Both the position numbers and the translations under genes were made by a program. Below the pieces are notes generated by a model, which did not search any database, was not told where the DNA came from, and saw nothing but the letters and a program-made list of their open reading frames with translations. From contig NC_012879.2 of the NCBI RefSeq assembly GCF_000003195.3, positions 38,398,565 through 38,462,564 on the forward strand: DNA of 64,000 bases. Reading direction: 5' to 3'. Shown in pieces: positions 45,577 through 55,800 of this stretch. The stretch is from Sorghum bicolor. Lineage: Eukaryota; Streptophyta; Magnoliopsida; Poales; Poaceae. Positions within the stretch are counted from its first letter, which is position 1. The number at the start of each line of letters is the position of its first letter.

Positions 45577-46041
45577 GAGTATAAAATTATTAATGCTCCG
45601 AAATTCTCTGCAGTAATGATGTCTTTTCCACAATTAATGCTCCTAATCTGGTAACCGACAACCTCAATCTGGGCAACTCTGATCCTAATCCTCCGCAGAT
45701 CCCTCGAAATCCACAACTTCCCAAACGGGCATCCCTATTAGTCGTACATCGGCAACAATACCGTTACAAAGACCTGCCGATGCTCTGCCCAGGATGTCCG
45801 CAAAAACGGTCACTTCCCCTCTATCCGCCCATCGGCAGGACGACCGTTATAGAATATTACCGATGGACCGACCAAAAGATCGTGCACAGTAAAATATCTT
45901 TAGATAATGACCGCTTCCTGTCAAATCACCTGCACAATCCCTGGATTATCGTGCGAACAGTTACCATATCTACTTGAGTACCCTCGGATTTCTCGGATGT
46001 GGCAAAGAAATAAGTCAGATTTGCCCCTATCCATCTTGCCC

Positions 46042-46051
46042 TATAAATAGC
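46042..46051 (+). promoter_or_regulatory. TATA box of the antisense PMD gene
   Basis: TATAAATAGC about 158 bp upstream of the ATG at 46200, followed by a pyrimidine-rich leader. The same box lies at the same distance in the older copy (21321). It gives the antisense gene its own promoter, independent of the LTR. Confidence 0.75.
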
Positions 46052-46199
46052 CCCTTCTTGGGTACTCTTCTCCCATTACACCATCCTGCCATCCAACTCC
46101 ACTTTTCCAGCGGCAGCGCCATTCTCAACCCTCAAGGTCTCCGACAAGCATCCTTCTTCGTCAACTCCGGCGTTTTCCAGCGCCCCCCCTCACGACAAG

Positions 46200-49100
46200 A
46201 TGGCCGTCGGCTTCGTCGTCCCTGAGGTCAGATTTTCATCTCATCCGTTGTACCTTTTTCCTGTATTCCTGTTCATCTGCGATTTACCTTACCGAATATT
46301 TTCCTTCCCCTTTTTCTTTGTATTTTTATTCCCCAAAACACGAGGAATTATCCAACAAAATTGTCATCCCTACCGATCAACCACATCTTCAATGTCTCGG
46401 CCCTCTAGGGGATCCAGATCCAACCGACCTCATCAACGCAGAAACCAACAGGATTCCCTTTAGAGCTGAAAACTTTGCTCTAGATCTATGGAAAGACACC
46501 TTTCGTTCTTGGCCTAGCCCTACTGTAGGATGGAAAGACTGGTTTTTGAGGGTCAGCAACTCTTATGAAATTCAATGGGGTGAGAGGAAATTAGCTCAAT
46601 GCATTAGGCTGTCCATTGCCGATATGCACAGGAACGAGTCATTGCTGATAGCCGCATCTTACTTCTGGTCAGATACTCTCAACGCTTTTGTTTTCGGCCA
46701 CGGCCCTGCTTCTCCTACCCTTGCCGATGTAGCCATGCTCACTGGGTTAGACATATCTTCTGCCGATAGCACCCACTTTTTCGATACCGCCCCCAGCGCC
46801 AAAGTGGAGACTCGCGCTATCGGCGGCTGGTCAGGGTACATCCAGAAGTACCGCGGGAAAGGACCTGTCACCCTAAAGGAACAAACCACTTTTCTGAACA
46901 TGTGGCTAGACAAGTTTGTATTCTGTGGTCGATCGGCAGGACCGACTTCTGTCTACCTATCGGCAGCAGAAAGACTGGCTAGCGGTGGTCAATTTCCTCT
47001 CGGCCGCTATTTGCTCGGCGCTGTTTATCACCTCCTTCATCAGGTAGCTCAGAAACTTCTACTCGGCCAACCTATCGGCAACTTGGGAGGTCCTTGGTGG
47101 TTTATCAATATGTGGCTCAATCTGCACCTGCACAAGCGCCTTGATCTCAACTTATTCTCTCAGCACTTCCCAAGAGATATAGCCGAGAACCATGTGTTGG
47201 GCGAAGAGGAATCGGCAACACGTGCCCCCCTGAACTTCGGCGAAGCTGTTATAGTTTTACCCGGTTCAGGGAACGCTCCGGATCAGATCGGCCGATTCTT
47301 CGAAACGCTGTATGAGGGTCTGGCCAGAGATGAACGACCATGGTTGGCTTATGACGACCCAGATAGCATGCTCCCCCTGACCTTCAATCCATTCGACGAC
47401 GCTCTTGATAGGGACAATGAGGTGATGATGGCAATCGTGACTCCCAGAGCCATACCAGTGAACTTCTTCGGCAGCACGAAAACCTCTCCCCAAACCTATG
47501 AATTCTATAATCCATCGGCATTAGCTCGCCAGCTGGCTTTCGGCCAATTGCCGATTGCACTTCCTTATGCCGATGTAATAAAGCCCAGAGAACCCATCGC
47601 TAACCTCCTCGAGTGGACTCGAGTAGCCCAGTTACCACCAAATGCCGACACAGATGTAGATCTGTCAGAATGGGTTCCAGCTGCTTTTATCACTCAAGCA
47701 TACAAGCTATGGTGGGCAGAATGGAAGGAGAATTTATTCTGCAGATCGGCTCTCTCATACCGCGGCATGATCGACCCCGAATACGAAGTTCCTGACGACA
47801 TTGTAAGTGCTTTAAACCGATGTCTCATTTTCCAATACTATTCCCATTGATAATTTACCCCTGTATTCTTTTTACAGATTGATAACACTCCCCCATCGGT
47901 CAGCAGGAGTGGCAAGCCGATCGACTTATTCCCATCAGGCCCGATCTCCTCAATCGGCCACAATGCTCCCACTCTGGCCTCCATTGTACACCGGGGTGCG
48001 CGTCTCAAGAAAGTTACCACCAGGAAAACTCAGACATCACCAACGGTAACTGCTTCCACTCTGGCGCAAGCTTTCAAGGCAATCCGTTTAAAACCCCTTT
48101 TTATTTATGATGACTTATCTTTATATCGGTTATCTGTGCTCATAAACTCTTTATTGTTGTTGCAGCAAACTGGTACATCGGCAAAAGCCAAACGTCAAGG
48201 TGCCGATCTCCCCCAGTCTAGCCAGCCAAAGAGGAAAGGCGTCCAAGGTGTTAAGACTGGACCAAAGCGTCAGAAAGTGGCAACTTCTCCCCCTCCTCCG
48301 GTGTTTCCAATCCCGGTGGTATCTTCTCCTTCTCCTCCAGGAGCCCAAGCACAGCAAGGAACATCTCCTCAATCAATACAGGAAGCACTACAGACTGAAG
48401 AACCTCAGCAAGAAATACCTCAAACGGCAGGCGCATTATCTGACGTAGGCGAACAAACAACTGGCCCAGCAGGTCCAGCTATGTCATCGGCGGTCTCCTC
48501 AATCCAAACAGCTGTTGTTCCACTTCCGGGTAACATATCCCAACAATACTTCTACCGATAAACTTATTTTCATTTCTTCTTATAATCCTTCCTGTCTTCT
48601 TTTAGGCGATATCATTCTATCGGCAACATCTGCCGATCAACCTACAGCTCTATCGGCCTCTCTGAGTCAAAGGCAGGAAATTGCCCTGAAGCAAGTAAGT
48701 CATCCACTTTTCCATCGGTATCATCTGCTGACGTCTTGACCATAAAATTGACTTATTTCATCTTCAGGAACAAGATTCTCCCGACAGTTTATTTTCCTTC
48801 GCCATTGATATCTTTGAAGAAGAGGGCGAGGAAGCAAGCTCTTCTCGGGCAGTTGGAATCGTATCGGCAGAAACCAAAGCTAGGCTGGAGGAGTTATCGG
48901 CCATACTTCATCAAGACACAACTCAACTGGTCGATGATTCTGACCCAGCCAAAGCCCTGTTCAAGACTCTTAGAGGCCAAATCCCTGCCGATGCCGAAGA
49001 AGCACTCTTCCACGCTGCACATCTAGAAAGCCGGCAGTTACAGTACCAGAGAGCTACCCGACGCCTTGCCGACAGAGCTGCTCAAGTCCAACTTTCTGAG

Positions 49101-49463
49101 GAGATGATAAAAGAAAAACTCTTAGCCGATGAGAAACATAAGAACATCGGCATCTTAAAGTCCTCAGGTGACGCACTGAAGCAGAAAATGTCCGATCTAT
49201 CGGCCAAAAGAGAAGCTCTGCTGGCTGAACTCAAGCAAGTGGAAGACGCCCTGTCCCAAGCCCAACAAGAAGATAGTCAGCTGCCGGAGACCATCAAGCA
49301 TCTTGAACAGGAACGAAACATCCATGGTCGTAAAGCGCTGCAACTGAAGAGGAAATTGAAGCCGATTGAAGGTTCTGCCGATGATGATATCAAAGAGATA
49401 GAGACAGCCAACCAAATTCGGCTGCGCGCCATATCTGCAATCCAGGCACTGCTGAACACCTGA
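46200..49463 (+). CDS. Plant-mobile-domain protein, six exons, antisense inside the retroelement
   Basis: Exons 46200-46226, 46345-47802, 47878-48078, 48166-48529, 48606-48694 and 48768-49463 sum to 2835 nt, an about 944-residue protein with no internal stop. Residues 10-330 match the plant mobile domain (PMD, the MAIN/MAIL1 and transposon type): LLIAASYFWSDTLNAFVFGH, PTLADVAMLTGLD and GGPWWFINMWLNLHLH. Exons 3-5 encode a Pro/Ser/Gln-rich linker with a basic patch (KAKRQG, KRKGVQG, GPKRQK). Exon 6 encodes an acidic start then a roughly 150-residue coiled coil (EALLAELKQVEDALSQAQQE region). Introns are GT-AG except intron 3, which begins GC. The start is supported by the shared MAxxF(T/V)VPE first exon in both copies. 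Function is unknown; host PMD proteins act in nuclear gene-expression control and transposon silencing. Confidence 0.88.
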
Positions 49464-49514
49464 AGCTTTCACCAACGACACATCTTCATTTTTCCGTCTT
49501 TAGCTTTTAGTCTA

Positions 49515-49598
49515 GCCGATAAGACTGTTATCGGCATCTTTTGAAACGTTAAGTCTGCCCTTGAACATTTAAATTCAGCCGATAGGAATGTTATCGGC
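49515..49598. terminator. Two perfect hairpins between convergent PMD and pol genes
   Basis: GCCGATAA-gactg-TTATCGGC (49515-49535) and GCCGATA-ggaatgt-TATCGGC (49578-49598) lie in the 145-bp gap between the PMD stop (49463) and the pol stop (49609). Both arms are built from the element's recurrent hexamer. In the older copy (24811-24831 and about 24876-24896) the arms are eroded by transitions. They could act in bidirectional 3'-end formation; this is inferred. Confidence 0.5.
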
Positions 49599-49608
49599 AC
49601 TTAACCTT

Positions 49609-52600
49609 TTATGCATCGATCCATATGCTGGGGTAGTATTTCTTCAAATATTTGCCATTCAATGCTCTGGGAAATTCAACTCCTTCGAGAGTTTCTAGAA
49701 TATAGGCATTACCAGGAGCTGAGCGTTTTATCCGATAAGGACCTTCCCAATTAGGAGACCACTTCCCAAACTTTGAACTTTTAGTTCCGACTGGCAAAAT
49801 CAACTTCCATACCAAATCCTTATCGGCAAACTCCTTAGCCTTCACCTTCTTATCATACCATCTGGCAACTCTCTTCTTATTTTCTTCTATACTCATTAAA
49901 GCCGTTAACCGATGCCCTGCTAAATCATCTAACTCATCGGTCATTAAAGTGGCATAATCATTGGCAGCCAATTGATCTTGAAAAGATAATCGCCTAGATC
50001 CAGCCTTAATCTCCCAAGGCAAAACTGCATCATGTCCGTACACCAATTGATAAGGTGACACCTTGGTCGATCCATGACAAGCCATCCGATAAGACCACAG
50101 TGCTTCATTCAACAATGTATGCCACCGCCTAGGATTTTCTTCAATCTTTCGTTTAATAAGCTTGATAATTCCCTTGTTAGACGCTTCGGCCTGCCCATTG
50201 GCTTGAGCATAGTAAGGAGAAGAATTCAACACTTTAATTCCCATACCGATTGCAAATTCATCGAACTCCCCCGACGTGAACATGGTGCCCTGATCGGTGG
50301 TAATCGTTTGAGGAATCCCAAATCGGTAAATAATATGCTCCTTCACAAAATCAATCATATTAGCCGATGTGACTTTCTTCAAGGGAATAGCCTCGACCCA
50401 CTTGGTAAAATAGTCAGTGGCAACTAGAATGAATTTATGCCCTTTGCTAGATGGTGGATGAATCTGGCCGATCAGATCGATGGCCCACCCCCGGAACGGC
50501 CAAGGTTTTATTATGGGATTCATAGCCGATGCAGGTGCTCTCTGGATATTACCGAACTTTTGACAACCTTGACATCCCTTGAAATATTTAAAACAATCTT
50601 CAAGTATGGTTGGCCAAAAATATCCATTCCTTCGAATCATCCACTTCATCTTAAAAGCTGACTGATGCGCTCCACACACTCCTTCATGGATTTCTCCCAT
50701 CAAACTTCTGGCTTCATCATCACCCAGACATCGGAGAAGAATTCCGTCGATAGTTCGATAATACAATTCATTTTCAAGGATCACATACTTGGTTGCTTGA
50801 AATCGAACCCGTCTTTCAACCTTTTTGGACGGATCTTTTAGATAATCAATAATTTCTTCCCTCCAATCACCGGCAGTGACTGCCGATGTCGCATTAATCA
50901 TTGGCTGATATCCCGAGGCATGCTGGGCTAACCGATTAGCGTCTTCATTATGCAATCGGGGAATATGCTCCAATCGGAAGTTCTTGAATTCCTTCAACAG
51001 TTGTATACTTCTCTCGAAATAGGTTATGAGAACTTCACTTCGGCACTCATAGCTTCCAGCCAATTGATTTATAACCAACATGGAATCTCCGAATACTTCA
51101 ACAGCGTCAGCACGAACTTCTCTTAACAACTCCAATCCCTTGATCAGAGCTTGATACTCAGCCTGATTATTTGTTGATGTAGCAACAATCGGCAAGGAAA
51201 ATTCATACTTCCTCCCCTTAGAAGAAACTAATATAATGCCGATTCCTGCTCCCCGGTCACAGGTAGATCCATCAAAGAAGAGCGTCCAGGGTGCAATTTC
51301 CAAGGTTTCCACTAGACCGCAATGCTGAGTCACGAAATCGGCCATGACCTGCCCTTTGACCGCCTTAGCCGACTCGTAACGCAAATCGAACTCCGACAGC
51401 GCCAAAATCCATTTACCGATCCTACCACTCATAATCGGCATAGATAGCATGTATCGGACCACGTCATCTTTGCAAACAACAGCACATTCGGCTGACAACA
51501 GGTAATGTCTTAGCTTGATGCATGAAAAATATAAGCATAAGCACAGCTTCTCAATGGCCGAATACCTGATTTCAGCATCAATTAACCTCCTACTCAAATA
51601 ATAAATTACCCTCTCTTTCCCTTCAAATTCTTGAACTAAAGCTGAACCGATAACCGATCCATCGGTAGACAAATATAATTTGAAGGGTTTCCCTTGTTGA
51701 GGTGGAACTAAAACCGGAGGGTTTACTAGATACCTTTTGATTTCATCTAGAGCCAACAGCTGTTCTTTTCCCCAAACAAACTCCTGATCGGCTTTCAATT
51801 TAAGGAGAGGACTAAAAGCACGAATTCTCCCAGATAAATTCGATATAAATCTTCTGATAAAATTCACCTTGCCGATCAAGGATTGGAGCTCGGTTTTATT
51901 GGTAGGGGCCACTATTTTATTGATGGCATCAATAGATCTTCGACTAATTTCAATACCCCTCTGATGTACCATAAAACCAAGAAACTGCCCTGCCGATACG
52001 CCAAATGCACATTTGTTGGGGTTCATCTTCAATCCATGCTTCCTGGTGCACTCCAACACTTTTCGTAAATCGGCAAGATGCTCTGAGAAATCTCCAGACT
52101 TAACCACCACATCATCAATATAAATTTCTACGATCTTGCCGATGAACTCATGAAATATAAAATTCATGGCCCTTTGATAAGTAGCACCAGCATTCTTTAA
52201 CCCAAAAGTCATGACTATCCATTCAAATAGTCCAACATGACCAGGACACCTGAATGCGGTTTTTGGAATATCCTCCTCTGCCATGAATATTTGATTGTAA
52301 CCCGCATTACCATCCATGAAGCTGATGACCCGATGGCCAGCCGCAGCATCAACTAGTAGATCGGCGACAGGCATTGGATATCCATCCATCGGCGTAGCTT
52401 TATTGAGATTCCTGAAATCAATGCACACCCGAAGCTTCCCGTTCTTCTTGTAAACCGGAACAACATTGGAAATCCATTCGGCATACCGACACTGCCGAAT
52501 AAGCTTAGCTTCAATAAGTTTAGTGATTTCGGCCTTAATATCAGGTAGAATGTTAGGATTACATCGGCGGGCTGGTTGCTGATGTGGCCGAAACCCAGAC

Positions 52601-52842
52601 TTGATGGGTAACCGATGTTCAACAATTGATCGGTCTAAACCAGGCATCTCTGTATAATCCCAAGCAAAGCAATCTTTATATTCCTTTAACAAACTAGTTA
52701 ACTGCCGTTTACACTCAGGATCTAATCTAGCACTAATAAAAGTAGGCCTAGGCTTATCACCACTACCTATATCTACTTCTACCAAATCATCGGCCGATGT
52801 GAATCCCTGGCCTAATTTCCCGTCATCGGCGAATCTATCCAT
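49609..52842 (-). CDS. Pol polyprotein: RT, RNase H, archaeal-type RNase H, integrase
   Basis: 1077 residues from the ATG at 52842. Reverse transcriptase about 60-290, with YIDD at 241-244. The usual retroelement RNase H covers about 385-470. A second RNase H domain at about 518-645 has FFDGS (D524), E562, D586 and D634; this extra domain marks the Tat lineage. Integrase has a zinc-binding H719/H726/C757/C760, then catalytic D789, D850 and E886, and a C-terminal region ending at KYLKKYYPSIWIDA. The start codon overlaps the gag stop as TAATG, so pol is in the -1 frame relative to gag. It replicates and inserts the element. It has no stop or frameshift and looks functional. Confidence 0.93.
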   Translation of the reverse strand: MDRFADDGKLGQGFTSADDLVEVDIGSGDKPRPTFISARLDPECKRQLTSLLKEYKDCFAWDYTEMPGLDRSIVEHRLPIKSGFRPHQQPARRCNPNILPDIKAEITKLIEAKLIRQCRYAEWISNVVPVYKKNGKLRVCIDFRNLNKATPMDGYPMPVADLLVDAAAGHRVISFMDGNAGYNQIFMAEEDIPKTAFRCPGHVGLFEWIVMTFGLKNAGATYQRAMNFIFHEFIGKIVEIYIDDVVVKSGDFSEHLADLRKVLECTRKHGLKMNPNKCAFGVSAGQFLGFMVHQRGIEISRRSIDAINKIVAPTNKTELQSLIGKVNFIRRFISNLSGRIRAFSPLLKLKADQEFVWGKEQLLALDEIKRYLVNPPVLVPPQQGKPFKLYLSTDGSVIGSALVQEFEGKERVIYYLSRRLIDAEIRYSAIEKLCLCLYFSCIKLRHYLLSAECAVVCKDDVVRYMLSMPIMSGRIGKWILALSEFDLRYESAKAVKGQVMADFVTQHCGLVETLEIAPWTLFFDGSTCDRGAGIGIILVSSKGRKYEFSLPIVATSTNNQAEYQALIKGLELLREVRADAVEVFGDSMLVINQLAGSYECRSEVLITYFERSIQLLKEFKNFRLEHIPRLHNEDANRLAQHASGYQPMINATSAVTAGDWREEIIDYLKDPSKKVERRVRFQATKYVILENELYYRTIDGILLRCLGDDEARSLMGEIHEGVCGAHQSAFKMKWMIRRNGYFWPTILEDCFKYFKGCQGCQKFGNIQRAPASAMNPIIKPWPFRGWAIDLIGQIHPPSSKGHKFILVATDYFTKWVEAIPLKKVTSANMIDFVKEHIIYRFGIPQTITTDQGTMFTSGEFDEFAIGMGIKVLNSSPYYAQANGQAEASNKGIIKLIKRKIEENPRRWHTLLNEALWSYRMACHGSTKVSPYQLVYGHDAVLPWEIKAGSRRLSFQDQLAANDYATLMTDELDDLAGHRLTALMSIEENKKRVARWYDKKVKAKEFADKDLVWKLILPVGTKSSKFGKWSPNWEGPYRIKRSAPGNAYILETLEGVEFPRALNGKYLKKYYPSIWIDA

Positions 52843-55800
52843 TAAAAACCGTCGTCAGAACCGACTGCTTGGATCGGTGGAATCTCATAATCGGCAACTT
52901 TGAGAAAATCTTTCTCCCAAACTTCTCCTGAAATGCACCTAGTCTTTTCATAAGTATCTGCCTCTGCCGATGCGATAACATAAGAAGAATCCCCTGGGAC
53001 GATCTCAATCTTGTCACCTACCCACTGAACCAAGCACTGGTGCATCGTGGATGGGACACAACAATTGGCATGAATCCAATCTCTCCCCAATAGCAAATTG
53101 TAGGTACCTTTTCCGCTGATCACGAAAAAAGTTGTCGGCAAGGTTTTGCTGCCGATGGTCAACTCTACACATATCGCCCCCTTGACTGGAGACACGTTTC
53201 CCTCAAAGTCTTTGAGCATCATATCGGTCTTGGTCAAATCTTGATCCCCTTTCCCAAGCTTCCGATATACTGCATACGGCATAATATTAATAGCAGCTCC
53301 ACCATCAACTAGGATCTTCGTCATTGGCTGCCCATCAACCCTTCCTTTGAGGAACAAAGCTTTAAGATGCTGCCTCTCGTTATCGGTAGGTTTCTCAAAG
53401 ATAGCCGTCATCGGATCCAGAGCCAACTGAGCTATCTGATCAGAAAATCCCAACTCATCGTCACTGGCTGGTGCAAGAAATTCCATCGGCAACATGAATA
53501 CCATGTTGACGCCTGCCGATGGACCTTCCCTCTTAGTGTCTGCCGGCTGCCGACTTTCAGAACTCTCTCTTTTATTTAACTCCTCTTGCCTTTCACGTTG
53601 CAATCTCCTTTTCTGTGTCTTAGTTAATCCTTGAGGGCACCATGGAGGAAGTGGCCTTTGCCTTGCCGTCGGACGTTGGTCCTCTCTTAACTCCATACGA
53701 TGCGTATTGGCATCCCTGCAAAATATGAATTCATCGGGAACCCGCGCATCAGCCATTCTTTCAAGCTCCTCTTGGTTCCTGGGAAAATACTGGACACGGT
53801 CACCAAGCCGATCGTGAACACTAAGCCTGCCCCCCAGCCGATCATGAACTGATGCCCTTCCTCCGATCGGCCCATTAAATCGTCGTTCCTCATCATGATA
53901 ACGCCGATCGTTCCTATCGTACCGATCATAACCATTGCATTCAGGACAGTCTCTGACAGTAGGGAGCTTGATATTTTCTTCCCAACAATGGATGAAGAAT
54001 GGGCAATTCCAATGATCCCTATGCCGATTCCACTCCTGTCGGCGTCTTTCTTCTTCCCGTTGATAATCTTCCTGCTGGCGCCGATACCGATCTTCCCGTT
54101 GTTGCCATCTCTCTCGAGGCCTTCTATGAGTTATGACAATACCAGATCGAGGAATCCTTCCTGAGCTAGTTCCTTCCTGGACCAAGCCCTTACTTCTTGC
54201 ATCAGCGGTAGTAACTTGATGCTGAGGATCTACCGATGCACTCTTCTCAGCTGTCTCCGACGTCAAGACCTTAGCCTTCCCCTTAGCATCCAACATATTC
54301 GTCGGGAAAGGATGTTGGTCTATCTTCATCGGCTTCTGGGCTTTGGAACTATCAAACTTGATTCTCCCTGACTCTATGGCCGATTGCAGCTGTTGTCTGA
54401 ATACTTTGCACTCATTGGTATCATGTGAAGTTGCATTATGCCACTTGCAATACCTCATCCTCTTCAACTCTTCTGCCGACGGAATCACGTGGTTAGGTGA
54501 CAATTTGATTTGACCTTCCTGAAGTAAAAAGTCAAATATCCTATCGGCCTTGGCGGTATCAAATGCAAACTTTTCTGGTTCCTTCTGCCCAAAAGGACAA
54601 GACATCGGCTTCTTGTTTTTTACCCACTCTGCTAAGCCGATTACTGGTTCTTCATCGGAATCTGAGCTCGTTGCCTCGTCAACAAATGAGACTTTCTTAT
54701 TCCATGCCCTCTTAGGCTCGAAAGGCTTGATGTCTTGATCAGATATCCTCTGCACCAAGTGACTTAAACTTTCGAACTCCTGAGAGGCATACTTATCCCT
54801 GATGTGTGGCAACAGACCTTGGAAAGCCAAATCGGCTAGTTGCCGATCATCCAGAACCAGGCTATAGCATTTATTTTTGACTTCTCGTATCCTCTGCACA
54901 AATCCCTCAACCGACTCGTCATTACGTTGCCTCAGCTTGACCAAGTCGGTGATCTTCTTCTCATGAACCCCCGAGAAGAAGTATTTGTGGAATTGCTTCT
55001 CCAGATCGGCCCAAGTAATTACTGAATTGGGAGGCAATGATATGAACCAAGTAAAGGCCGATCCAGACAATGATGATGAGAATAGGCGAACCCTCAATTC
55101 GTCCCTGTTACCAGCCTCTCCACATTGAATAATGAACCTGTTGACATGCTCCATGGTTGACGTATCGTCCTGTCCGGAAAACTTTGTAAAATCCGGTACT
55201 TTGTACCGATGTGGAAGCGGGATCAAATCATACGCTGGAGGATACGGTGTCCGATAAGAATAAGTGTTGACTTTGGGTTTTATCCCAAATTGTTCCCTCA
55301 TTACTTCGGCAATCTTATCGGCCCAATATGCATCGGCATCTTGCCGATGAGGCGGCTGCGGATCTGGCATCTGGTGGCGAACCTCCACGTGTCTGTTCGG
55401 GACGTGACCTGTATGGAACATCGTATTGGTCACCTGTCCTCCAATCTGCGGACTACCAAACTGTTGTCCACCGATTGGCTGTCCTCCGAGTTGCTGTCCA
55501 AAATTCATTGGCTGGTTGGGAATTCCCTGACCTTGGAACCCGGGATACACCTGTCCTTGCTGGAACCCTGTATTCTGATAACCCTGCTGGGGCGACTGTG
55601 GAAAGGCTTGCTGTCCAAGCCATCCATTATTAACGTTCATCGGCATAGGTGCTGCCGATGATTGGTAATTGGGTACCGTCGTTGAATTGACATACCCTGA
55701 CTGGGCCATAGGCCTCTGTTGCATCAGCATTGACTCTGCCGATGCGTTAGGCATCTGGAACATTGAATCTTGAGGATTTCCAGCGTGAGGCCTTGCAGTA

